Source of the DNA: Tuctoria greenei
Taxonomy: Eukaryota > Streptophyta > Magnoliopsida > Poales > Poaceae
Length of the DNA: 64,000 bases
Direction of reading: 5' to 3'
NCBI GenBank assembly: GCA_036927565.1
Contig: JAYESD010000003.1
Span: 81,203,311 to 81,267,310 of the forward strand
Shown here: positions 10,851 through 20,585 of the stretch, in pieces
How the letters are laid out: every line of letters starts with the position of its first letter
Numbering within the stretch: position 1 is the stretch's first letter
The notes under the pieces: model-generated
What the model was told of the DNA's origin: nothing
What the model saw: the letters and a program-made list of their open reading frames with translations, nothing else
The model's database searches: none
Made by a program: the position numbers and the translations under genes

Positions 10851-12170
10851 TTCTTCATTATCTTCATGTTCATTGTCTCCCCCTAGATCATTGCTTCCAT
10901 GATTGTCATGATATTCTTGATCTTCCTCATCTTGATCTTGTGCAAGAGCTCCCCCTTGATCATTGCCTCTGTGTTGAATTTCATCTTGTGCATTTGAGTC
11001 TAACATTCGCTCTTGTGATAAGATATCACCAAGTGCCATTTTCTTCAGCGCTTCATATGGAGCTTCCTCTTTATCTAGCATACACTTATCAACTTGCTCC
11101 ACTTGTGAGCCGTTAGATTCATCGAACACTACTTCACGTGCTACTTCAACAAGGCTAGACACCCTGTTGAAGACACGATAGGCGCAGGCATTCGATTCAT
11201 AACCGAGCAAGAACCCTGCATTGGACTTCGAAGCGAACTTCGAGGGCCTCGGTTTCTTGTTTAGAATAAAACATTTACAACCGAAGACTTTGAAATAAGA
11301 AACATTAGGCTTTTTACCAGTAAGAATCTCATATGGAGTTTTCTTTAGTAGTCGATGAAGGTACAACCGATTTGTGGCATGGCAAGCGGTGTTCACCACT
11401 TCTGCCCAAAATCGATCTGATGTCTTGTATTCATCCAACATAGTTCTTGCCATTTAGATCAATGTTCTGTTCTTTCTTTCGACCACTCTGTTTTGTTGAG
11501 GCGAGTAGGGTGCCGAGAACTCATGCTTTATCCCTTCTTCATCGAGATACTCTTCAACTTGGGTGTTCTTGAATTCTGTCCCGTTGTCACTTCTGATATT
11601 TTTTATGGTTGATGAGAATTCGTTCTGAGCTCTTTTCAAGAACTTCTTGAGGATTCCCTGAGTTTCTGATTTATCATACAAGAAAAATACCAAGGTAAAT
11701 CTTGAAAAGTCATCAACAATTACTAAACCATATTTGTTACCGCCGATGCTGATGTACGCAATTGGACCAAAGAGATCCATGTGGAGAAGTTCCAGCGGTC
11801 TTGCAGTAGTCATCACGTTCTTGGCGGGGTATGGTGTTCTAACTTGTTTTCCTGCTTGACAAGCGTTGCACGGCCTGTCTTTTTCAAAAACCACATCCTT
11901 AAGACCACAGATGTGACCACCTTTTAGAAGTTTCTGCAGATTTCTCATCCCAACATGGTCTAGCCATCTATGCCACAGCCATCCCATGTTGGTCTTAGCA
12001 ACCAAGCAAGTGTTGAGTTCGGCTTTATCAATGTTAAAGTCAACAAGATAAATCTTTCCCTTCAACATTCCCTTGAATGCAGTCGAGCCATTGCTTCTTC
12101 TAAAAACGGTGACACCCTCATTAGTGAATAAACAGTTGTAACCTTTGTCGCATAGTTGAGATATTGACAA
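10851..12170 (-). pseudogene. Co1 integrase (pol), partial
   Basis: Two abutting open segments (12170-11454 and 11453-10839) separated by one stop at about 11454. The first has the pre-integrase zinc region (HRWLDHVGM, then CNACQAGKQ) and the catalytic core with Asp in LLHMDLFGP, Asp in RSDNGTEF and Glu in VVERKNRT. The second continues with the integrase C-terminal part (FGCKCFILNKK) and an acidic linker. It integrates element cDNA in the intact family. The reading frame then runs into the RT deletion. Confidence 0.88.
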
Positions 12171-13046
12171 AAGATTATAATCTAGAGAGTCTACACGTAA
12201 AACATTAGATAAGGTGTGTTGAGAGGATATTTCAATGTTACCGCTACCAAGGACCTTTCCTTGGCTGTTATCTCAAAAGTATATGCCTTCACCTGGATCC
12301 TTGTTGTACTCGTACTCCACAAACATACCTCTCTCTCCGGTCATGTGATTTGTGCATCCGCTATCTAGCACCCATTTAGATCCACCGGAGGAGTAAGCCT
12401 ACAAACAGAATTATTCCTTGGTTTTAGGTACCCAAGCTTGCTTGGGTCCTCTCAAGTTAGTCACAAGAGTCTTGGGCACCCACACACAAGTTTTCAAGTT
12501 CTTGTGGCGTGGCCCTATATATTTAGCAATGACTTTTCCATATTGGTTTTTTCATAAGAACATAGGAAGCATCAAATGTACAAAACAGTATTTGTAAATC
12601 AGATTCATGGGATTTCTCCTTAACAAAAGTGATTCTATTCTTAGCATGATTAGGAGTAGACATGTGTTTGTTCCTGTCAAAACCAAGACCATCTTTGACA
12701 TTAGGAGGTCTAGTGACCATATATGCACTACGTGCATATTTGACCTTCTCCTTATCAAAGATGCCACTTGTGGAAGGAAGCATATTATGAGAAGTTGAAG
12801 TATTAGTAATAATGTTCTTCTTACTAGGGCAAGTGCAGGTTCCGATTGTTGTCGAACTCATATCTTTGGAGGAAGAGCTCTTGGACGAAGAAGAGTCACT
12901 TTGCTTGAGCGACTCAACTTGCACCTCAAGGATCTTGTTAACTTTTGACAAGTTAGCAAGTTCTTCCTTGATTGCAATATGAAGTCCTCTAGCTTTGAGT
13001 AAGTTTCCTTAATCAAGGCTAGCTCAAACTCAAGTGAATCGTTCTT
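12171..13046 (-). pseudogene. Co1 protease and gag-protease linker, broken
   Basis: Copia aspartic protease motif DSGCTNHMTG lies at about 12337-12365, the catalytic Asp codon being 12363-12365. Upstream (12951-12523) is a Ser/Lys-rich linker. Several stops and frame changes separate these from integrase and gag, so no continuous polyprotein is possible. Confidence 0.75.
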
Positions 13047-14721
13047 CTATCTTTCAAGTTCAAGAAGCTTTTCAACTTCTTGATATCTCTTACTTTCACG
13101 GATGAGCATATCTTCTTGTCGGTTAACAAGTTCCTCCTTTTCAAAGATTTCGTTCGACAACATTTCCATTTTCTTTAAAGCAATTTTACTTAATCCTCTA
13201 AACATTTCTTCATTATCACTAGAGCTATAAAAGTCTTCAATAGAGGAATTTAGCGTAGGAGGAGTAAGTCGAACCTTTTTCTTGCCTTCCTTAGCCATAA
13301 GGCAAGTGTGGTTGTTCATATCCCATCCTCCCATGTTTGGGAAGAGTGTGGCTCTCATAGTGGGTTTCTTGACTGCGATAGTGGCCATCTCTTCTACTTC
13401 ATTGGAGGAGGACTCGTCGTTTGAGTCCCACTCCTTGCCAATGTGAGCTTGATGGTCCTGTCTTCTTTTTCTTAAATTTTTCTTTTCTTGAGGTCTTGTT
13501 TCCTTCTTCTTTTTGTTTTCTTCATAAGGGCAGTCCACCATGAAGTGACCATTCTCTCCACAGTTGTAGCAAGTGCGTCGAGCCTTGGATTTCCCTTTAT
13601 CCTTGCTTTTGCCTTCATTTGAATTGTTGTCGTGTCTTCTTTTCATCATGCACTTGAACTTCTTGATAAAGAGTACCATTTCTTCATCATCAGGATCGGT
13701 GCTCTCGTCGCATGTATCTCTGTTGTCTTGGTCTTCATGAGTTTCTTTGAGTTTGGGTTTGCACGTTGCTTTGAAAGCAATTTCTTTTCCTTTTGGAAGT
13801 GGTGAGTTCGGCTAAGTCTTTGACGTATTGAGCCTCTTTCTCCATCATTTCATGATTTATGATCTTCCCCAATAACTCATTGGGAGTCATTTTGTGAAAT
13901 CCGGGCCTTTCTCTAATCATTGAGCAAAGTGTGACATTTCTTGGCATGAAGGATCTAATCATTCTTTTGACCACCTCGTGATCCGTCCATTTCTTACTTA
14001 CATAGGCACGAATTTTGTTGATGAGTCTTCATCCAATTGTACATGTCTTGAGGTGATTCGCCTTCTTCAATAGCAAATCTCCCCAAATCTCCTTCAAGCA
14101 TCTCAATTTTAGCTTCACGAACCGACCTATTTCCTTCACGAGCTGTCTTAAGTGTATCCTAGATTTCTTTTGCACTTTCTAAACCATCGATCTTGGTGAA
14201 TTCCTCTCTGCTTAGTGATGATGTGATCACCGCGATGCCTTGTGCGTTTCTGTGAATCTCTTGTTCTTGTTCTGGAGTGAGTTCCTCATCCGTGTCCGGG
14301 ATATCTACGCCTGTGCAAACAATGTGCCACAGACTAGGATTCAGAGATATTAGATGCATTTTCATGTTGTACTTCCGCATGGTGTAGTCACTTCCATCAA
14401 ACTGTGGAGGCTTTCCCATAGGAATAGAGAGATAGTGATTGTTTGAATTGAGACGGTTGTAGTTGTAAGGATATCGGCAATAATTGTGATGACCACTCCC
14501 GGTCGTCTTCTCTTCTTCTTTTCCTTTTTGTGCCAGCAACTTCTTTCTCAGGAGTGCCTTTAGCTGTCGCACTTCTTCATCATCATGTGGGCTTTCTTTC
14601 AGCACATCGAAGGCTTTAGCTTCTTGTTCCTCCTCATTGATGTTCGTCTTCGGGATATCGTTGTTCTTCTCACCATCAATTGATCTCTCCGATATGTGAG
14701 TCTCGTTGACGGAGAACCAAA
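13047..14721 (-). pseudogene. Co1 gag (UBN2-type capsid with zinc knuckle), broken
   Basis: 14721-14159 holds an N-terminal acidic region and the capsid-like start (GKPPQFDGSDYTMRKYNM..). 13974-13735 and 13679-13047 carry the rest, with a CCHC zinc knuckle CYNCGENGHFMVDC at about 13528-13572 and a Lys-rich tail. Frameshifts near 14150, 13990 and 13730 break it. No clear Met start is seen between the primer site and the capsid domain. Gag forms the virus-like particle and binds element RNA. Confidence 0.8.
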
Positions 14722-14732
14722 CTCTGATACCA
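14722..14732 (-). other. Co1 primer binding site
   Basis: ctctgatacca on the plus strand is TGGTATCAGAG on the element strand, two bases inside the 5' LTR. It is the usual plant copia site complementary to initiator Met tRNA. Confidence 0.9.
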
Positions 14733-14734
14733 AT

Positions 14735-16051
14735 TGAATGTGGCCTAGAGGGGGGTGAATAGACCTTTAAAATTTCCTGCACACTTAATAGAGTTGTCAA
14801 AAACTTGTTTGACTGGACTAGTCCGGTTGTGTGGGCGGACTAGTCCGGTGTTCTGAAATAAGTGAATTGATTAAGTGTTGTTTGGGAAACTAGTTTCTTT
14901 TAGCAGCGGAAATGAGAACAACAGATACTTTGGTTTACGATTATTGTATGAATGCACGTGGAAACTTATAAGCAACTTAAATTGATGTTTAGTAATCAAG
15001 TGATCTAGTGAACAAAATGTAAAAGAAATAAGGCACAAGAGACATGAATTTTTACCGAGGTTCGATCTCACCATGAGATCTACGTCCTCGTTGAGGAAGC
15101 TCGCACAGAGCCGGGTCACAAACCCTTTTCCTCTTCAAGTAACCATACAGGCCAACTTGATTCCACTAGCACGGTTAATCACCGAGTTTGTGGGGCAACC
15201 TCACACGTTGAGGGCTCCAACGAGAATTACAACGAAATAAGCGATCAAATACACTTGAAAGTATTACAATGCAGAGTACGAGTGTAGAAGGATCAAACCC
15301 CAAGAGCTTGCAATGAAGGAACGACGATCTCCCAATCCCGAATCCAGGTGTTCAATTGATTTTACTCTTTTTGCACTTTAGAAGTGTGGGGAGATATGTT
15401 TTGGGCTCTTGGGACAAGGTGGCGGCGCTAGGGTTTGTATTTTCAGCAGTATTCGACGTGTATTCATCTAGGAAAGCCGTGGTCCTCTTTTTATGGGGTT
15501 TCCAAAAAGTTACCGTTGTAAAACCCTAATACTGGATTAGTCCGGTGCAAGTGCGGACTTGTCCGGTCACAGTTCAACTCAATGTCCAGAAAGTTTGGCG
15601 GACTAGTCCGATTGGCAAACGGACTTGTCCGGCCCTATGTGAAGATGGACTCCAGAAAGTCTGGCGGACTAGTCCGGTTGGAAAACGGACTAGTCCGGCC
15701 CTATGTGAAAGCAGACTCTAGAAATTCTGGCGGAATAGTCCGGTTGGAAAACGGACTACTCCGGTGCACTGTGAGATGTTAGGTTAATTTTAAAACCCTT
15801 ACCCCTGCACAAGGTCATGAGCTCTTGGAGTGTGTCTTTCATACACTCCCTATACATTTAAAATCTAATTTGTTCTTCTAAGTTCCATCAAAGTATTCCT
15901 CTTTGGACACCACTCCATTTTTCACCTTTTTGTGTACACCGAGCTATTTCACTTTGTTTGTCCTGCAATCATCTCAATAGTTTCATTAGGATCTCATATG
16001 TTCATCATCAATTAGCCAAAACCCACAAGGGATATCCTAGATGCACTTACA
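14735..16051 (-). repeat. Co1 5' LTR
   Basis: 1317 bp, TGAATGTGGCC to CACTTACA, closely similar to 6571-7886. The TATA region (15488-15495) reads tttttatg against tttttata in the other copy, so the promoter box has changed. The ACTAGT-type array occupies about 15535-15770. Confidence 0.9.
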
Positions 16052-16091
16052 GAGGAAGACTACCAAAAAATACTCAAATATTTATCACATG
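16052..16091 (-). other. Short Gy1 remnant between Co1 and Gy2
   Basis: Forty bases between the Co1 LTR and the Gy2 LTR, beginning with the right copy (gagga) of the Co1 target duplication. Assigned to Gy1 by position. Confidence 0.55.
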
Positions 16092-16942
16092 TGTCAAAGT
16101 GTGCGATCGACACTTCCCCCGGTACAACTAAAGCATAGTCCGTGGAGTTTTGTATTCGGTTGGGTCGCGCCTAAGATTAGAACAAGACAGTGGCACAGGA
16201 GATTTTTTACGTTGTTCGGGCCGTGTGAGCGTAATACCCTACTCCACGGGTGGTTGTTGTATGTATGAGTGTCTAGTTGCTTGGGGTTGATCAGACTTGT
16301 CTTCTACCGTGCAGTGCAACTATTTTATAGTCTATGGACTAGCCGTTACATTGTCAGCCTGGCCCAACATGTGGCCTTGGCAGTCTTTAATTACCTAGTA
16401 CACGATATGTATATATTAAGCATAATTAATAGTGTAATAACGTGCCTTAACGGCGATGTTACTGGCACTAAAGGTCCTCTGATCATGTGCCATTAACATG
16501 GCATTAATGACACGTAACTAGGTCATGTAACTGTTGCTTTAACTGTCCCTTGAATGGCCGCACCGTTGGAGATCTGACAGTCTTCCCGTTGCAGGTTTAG
16601 GTCCGGAGGCCCGACACATGGCAACTCTAGAGCTTCCCTCTGTGGGGAGGCAGGTCCGGAGCTGCTATACACGTGGCAGCACCGGAGCTTCCCTCTAATG
16701 GGGTTGGGTCCAGAGCCACTGGGTCCAGAGCCACTGGACATGTGGCATGACCGGAACTTCCCTATACACGGGTTAGGTCTGGCCTTGTGGTACACGTGGT
16801 AGTGCTGGAGCTACCCAAATGAGGGAGGCTGGTCTAGTGCCACGGGACACGTTGAGCCTTCAGAGGTCTTTAACTTGGACAGGTGAAAATCCAAAACTTT
16901 TCCCGCGGTATCGTGGGGTACCCAGTATGCAGGGTACTGACA
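16092..16942 (-). repeat. Gy2 3' LTR
   Basis: TGTCAAAG to GTACTGACA, 851 bp. Minus-strand TATA box at 16323-16329, shared motif gtaataccctactccac at 16231-16247, and repeats with cacgtggcagc and acatgtggcatg cores at 16600-16860. It is the same superfamily as the Gy1 LTR but distinct. Confidence 0.82.
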
Positions 16943-17092
16943 GTCGCCGGTTCCCAATACGAAAACTGTATCGGTTCCCAGCGCCTTGTCAGGTCGCCGC
17001 CCTCGGGCTTCCAACTTCCCATCATGACAACAATTCGCCTGGTGTGATAACCTCGACACTTCCACCGAAGTGGACCTGGGCCCATTCATCAT
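16943..17092. other. Gy2 internal remnant with lost polypurine tract
   Basis: Begins gtcgccggttcccaatacg directly after the LTR. In Gy1 that sequence type occurs about 180 bp further in, and in Gy3 about 250 bp further in, after the purine run. So the polypurine tract and adjoining leader are deleted here. It ends with atcat (17088-17092), the left target duplication of Gy3. Confidence 0.7.
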
Positions 17093-17935
17093 TGTCGGTA
17101 CCCTACGTACCGTATACCTCTTGGGACTACAAAAAGACCGAAGGAACTCCACCTGTCTGAGTTGAAGACCTGTGAAGGCCCCACATGTCATACGAGATCG
17201 GACCTGACTGCCATCTATGGTTAGTCTTGGTGCTGCGACGTGTATACTGCAACCGGACCTACAACCCACACATGGAATAGCTCCGGGTTAAACACTTGTG
17301 TGGCACCCCCAGACCTAACCCCCGACAGAGCGAAGCTCCAGTTCTGACACGTGTACATCTACACCGGACCTACTCGTCACAAGACGGATAGCTTCGATGC
17401 TGCCACGTGTCCAAACGTCGGACCTTCATCCTTAACAATCAGACTGGTGGACCCCCAACGGCTCAGACCTTTAAGGGGCAATCAAAGACTTCAAGACCCG
17501 ATTAAGTGTCATTAATACTCTATTAATGACACACGATCGGAAGGCCCTTAATACCAGTAATGGCATTGTCAAGCCCGTTACCATGCTATTAAGGGGAATT
17601 AATCGCATTAATCGTGTATTAAGCATCAGTAACCGTCAGGGCCACATGTCGGGCCCGGCTAACGGTGTAACGACCGGTCCTTGTATTATAAAAGGACCGG
17701 TCGATGATACACAAGGGACGACTCTCTGAAACCCTCCCTTACACAGCTTTGATACCCAATACAACAACTACACACCCCGTGGAGTAGGGTATTACGCTCA
17801 GGCGGCCCGAACCACGTAAATCCTTGTGTCCATTTGACATCGTCTTTTGAATCTCTCTGCGCCCAATACCGAACTACAAACTCCGCGGGCTACCAATGGT
17901 AGTACCGGGAGAACTGCCGGATCAACACTCTGACA
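17093..17935 (+). repeat. Gy3 5' LTR
   Basis: TGTCGGTACC to CTCTGACA, 843 bp. It has 39 bp (starting ggctcagacctttaagg, about 17459) that are missing from the 3' copy, which accounts exactly for the length difference. TATA box at 17687-17693 and the shared motif gtggagtagggtattac at 17779-17795. Several acgtgt cores lie in U3. Confidence 0.92.
17687..17693 (+). promoter_or_regulatory. Gy3 LTR TATA box
   Basis: tataaaa inside gtattataaaaggaccgg, conserved in the 3' LTR at 51946-51952. Transcription of the element RNA would start about 30 bp downstream. Confidence 0.65.
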
Positions 17936-17937
17936 GC

Positions 17938-17956
17938 TGGCGCGCCAGGTAGGGGC
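17938..17956 (+). other. Gy3 primer binding site
   Basis: TGGCGCGCCAGGTAGGGGC, two bases after the LTR. Its form matches the Gy4 site (TGGTGCGCCAGGTAGAG) at 15 of 17 positions. It should pair with the 3' end of a host tRNA; which one I have not established. Confidence 0.8.
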
Positions 17957-17971
17957 ACCCGAGATTCGAAG

Positions 17972-18934
17972 ATGGTGAACTCTGCTGCTGGACCGTCCAA
18001 TAGCAACCCTGCAGCACAACCTGCTGGAGGCAATCCCTCCAATGTGCAGCAGCCGGTAGGTGTTGTGGCTCCAGCAGGAGTCATGCCTCCACCGCCACCG
18101 TCCGCACCAGCAAATCAAGCTGGACAGTGGGACGGGGCATCTGTGTCAGTCACGGCATTGGCGAATAACAACCCAGAACACGCGCTCCAAGCCGTGCGTG
18201 CTCTTCTCCAACGCCCACCACCTCCAGGTGCATCCCAGGGTGCAATGGAGCAGTGGAGGGCTGATGTGGAACATTTGGTTGCAGTAGCAGCCGGTCGCAT
18301 TAGCAACCAAGGTCCTCCCCCCTCGGGGTGGGCCCCATCGCAGCATCGGACTTTGTCAAGTTGACTTGGTCTGCACGCTTCTCTGCATAGGAGGCGTGTT
18401 GCGTCTCAACAAGCAACATCGCTGCCTCCCGGGGCACAACACACCCATACAGTAACCAGGCTTTCAACTCACGACCTCAGGGCGGAGCTTTATCGCCATT
18501 ACCGCCAACAGAACGGCCGTGTCCATATCGAGCATGCTCGTGGAAGGCGAGAGGCTCGATACAGTCCTGCTCCCTAGGGAGTAGGAGGAGGCTGTTCTGC
18601 TCTAGCCATGCACCTACGCATGGTCAGATGGACACAAAAGTTCCGGCCTCACCTGCCGGAGAAATTTGACGGGACTGTCAATCCTACCGAGTTTCTCCAG
18701 ATTTACTCCACCGCAATTCTTGCGGCCGGAGGCAACAATGCCGTAATGGCCAACTACTTCCCCGTGGCTTTGACTGGGACAGCCAGGTCCTGGTTCATGA
18801 GCCTTCCGCCCGACTCCATCAACAGTTGGGCAGAATTGTGCCAACAGTTCACCACCAATTTTGGTAGTTCATACACCCGAGCAGGCACCGAACTGGACCT
18901 TTTTGATGTCAAGCAGAAGGGGGAGAATCCCTGC
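17972..18934 (+). pseudogene. Gy3 gag, 5' part, interrupted by Gy4
   Basis: Starts at ATG 17972, 34 bp after the primer site begins. The first 130 codons are Ala/Pro-rich. A stop at 18362-18364 and another near 18577 follow. The retrotransposon gag domain then runs from 18608 (FRPHLPEKFDGTVNPTEFLQ, then a TARSWFMSLPP motif and WAELCQQFTTNF). Just before the Gy4 insertion (cctgc, 18930-18934) a one-base shift relative to Gy4 gag is present. Gag is the capsid protein of the particle. Confidence 0.85.
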
Positions 18935-20038
18935 TGTCGAAGGTCGTAAACGACACTTCCCCCGGGCCTGCTTAGAGAGCAGCCCGCGGAGGTTCTTTAG
19001 ATTCACGAGGGCTAGTCCCAAGAGATCGAACACAGCAGAATGATGAACACAAGGGATTTATGTGGTTCGGGCCACAGTAGCGTAATACCCAACGTCCACG
19101 GGAGTGTTGTGTATTGCCTTGCTTGAGTGTGTGTGAGTCTTGGTCTAATTTTTGTCCATCCCTATGAAGGTCGTCTGCAGAGCCCTTTTATAGTCCAAGG
19201 ACTCTGCAATCACAAGGTGGGTCCCAGTACCCGATAGGTGGTCCTGGGGAGAGCCAAATCCTATACAAGATCTAGGATTAATTGCTATCTACTTCCCTTT
19301 GTCAGGGATGTCAATGCGCCGTCCCGCCGCGTCGTGCGCCAGGGCTACACATAGTTGGTCATGATGGTGGTGCACGTCTCGTCCGTCTTGTCCTCGCGGC
19401 CCATTCGTTCGTCTTGCAGCGTGGGTCTGTACTGGCTACTTGGACATGACAGGACACTGGAGCCTTGACTTTCGTAAGCGTGACTCAGCTTGCCTGGGGA
19501 AGGCGCGTGTACTTAATGCCTGTCCAAGCAGCGCACGCATTTCTTTACTGCAGCTTCCTACCGCACTGAATTGGCTATCCGCCACGTGGTTACGCTGGAG
19601 CCTGCCTCTGCGGGAAGTAAAGCACTTGACGGAACAGGCCACGTGGTGCATTCGGAGCCCACCCCTATGGAGGAGTGGGGGCTCATCCCTGCAGGCCACG
19701 TGGTAGCTCCGGTGTCTTTCCCTGCAAGGGCGCGGACTTGGCGATGAGGTCCCGATTGGCCACGTGGCGGCTCCGGAGCCCTCCTCAGCTGGGAGGCGTG
19801 GGCTTGGTCCTGAGGTCCTGATTGGCTACGTGGCGGCTCCTGAGCCCTCCTCAGCGGGGAGGCGTGGGCTTGGCCTTGCCGGCCACGTGGCAGCTTGGGA
19901 GCCTCCACCGACGGGGAGGTAGGATCAGGTCCTTCCCTCCTCAACGTGGCAGCCTCGGATTCGGCTTCTTAGGTAGAGGCAGAGTCCTTAGCGGTTTTCT
20001 CCTGTGCGCGGGGGTACCCGGTCTGCAGGGTACTGACA
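18935..20038 (-). repeat. Gy4 3' LTR with G-box array
   Basis: TGTCGAAGG to TACTGACA. Minus-strand TATA box at 19186-19192. In U3, five perfect CACGTG cores (19583, 19640, 19697, 19761, 19884) and one mutated (about 19828) recur every 56-67 bp, mostly as ggccacgtggcggctcc. By eye the first 330 bp differ from the 5' LTR at about two dozen places, mostly transitions; there is no net length change. Confidence 0.93.
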
Positions 20039-20058
20039 GTGGCCCCCGAGCCCACCTC
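20039..20058 (-). promoter_or_regulatory. Gy4 polypurine tract
   Basis: gtggcccccgagcccacctc reads gaggtgggctcgggggccac on the element strand, directly before the 3' LTR. It matches the Gy3 tract aggtgggcccagggggccac. Confidence 0.8.
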
Positions 20059-20585
20059 GGGAGAGTTGTCGATACCGCAGGTGGGGTCTTCTCCCTTTTC
20101 TTCCCGTGCAACTTATCCGATTCCGCTTCAAGGCAGTTCCCCAGGCGACACGCCCCTGCCGTTGAGGCGACGTGTCTCCTTCCGGTAAGCGAAGGTGCTG
20201 AACAGGTGCCGCGCGACGTGACTCCTGTCTTCAATCATGCTTTAACTGCGGTGGTTCCCAAGGTGGCTCCTGCACTTCCGCTGATTTTGCCCTTTCGGAA
20301 ACCGCCGAGTTACCTCCCGCATAGCTAGCTGCCCGGCTCGCCTTCTTTGTCGAGCGACCCGGGTCCTCATGTCATTGCCCATACGGGTTCATTACTCTTC
20401 TACTGGGGCTGCGGCGATCCACACTTTTGCGCCTGTTAGCCTGCAGGGGTGCATAAAAATAAAACTTTCCCCCAGAGGGTACTTTCTCCCGCCTCTACAT
20501 CCCTGCGCTCGTGCTTTCGCCTCAAGCCCAGTTCTTGCGCTCTAGTTCCTAGTCTCCCCGTCCAGAGCTTCCAACCTCAGCCCTC
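20059..20585 (+). promoter_or_regulatory. Leader and possible promoter of Gy4 antisense ORF
   Basis: Non-coding stretch between polypurine tract and antisense ORF. A TATA-like gcataaaaataaaac at 20451-20465 lies about 130 bp upstream of the ATG at 20586, with a C/T-rich run after it. This could be a separate antisense promoter; the sequence alone does not prove it. Confidence 0.4.

Larger units (their letters stand above)
6571..16051 (-). mobile_element. Co1: Sirevirus-like Ty1/copia element lacking RT
   Basis: LTRs at 6571-7886 and 14735-16051, minus-strand primer site at 14722-14732, gag, protease and integrase remnants, then a jump to the RNase H end and an extra sense ORF before the 3' LTR. 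Target duplication is gagaa (6566-6570) against gagga (16052-16056), a four-of-five match. The extra 3' ORF, zinc-knuckle gag and palindromic LTR array fit the Sirevirus branch. Without RT it is non-autonomous. Confidence 0.88.

Noticed and set aside
1463..16942. Gy1 LTR and Gy2 LTR as the two LTRs of one element
   Set aside because: Both are left-end (3') LTRs in the same orientation, each followed by its own internal sequence, and they are too diverged to be a pair.
16092..16942. Solo LTR at 16092-16942
   Set aside because: No target duplication flanks it, and the following 150 bp are recognisable gypsy internal sequence.
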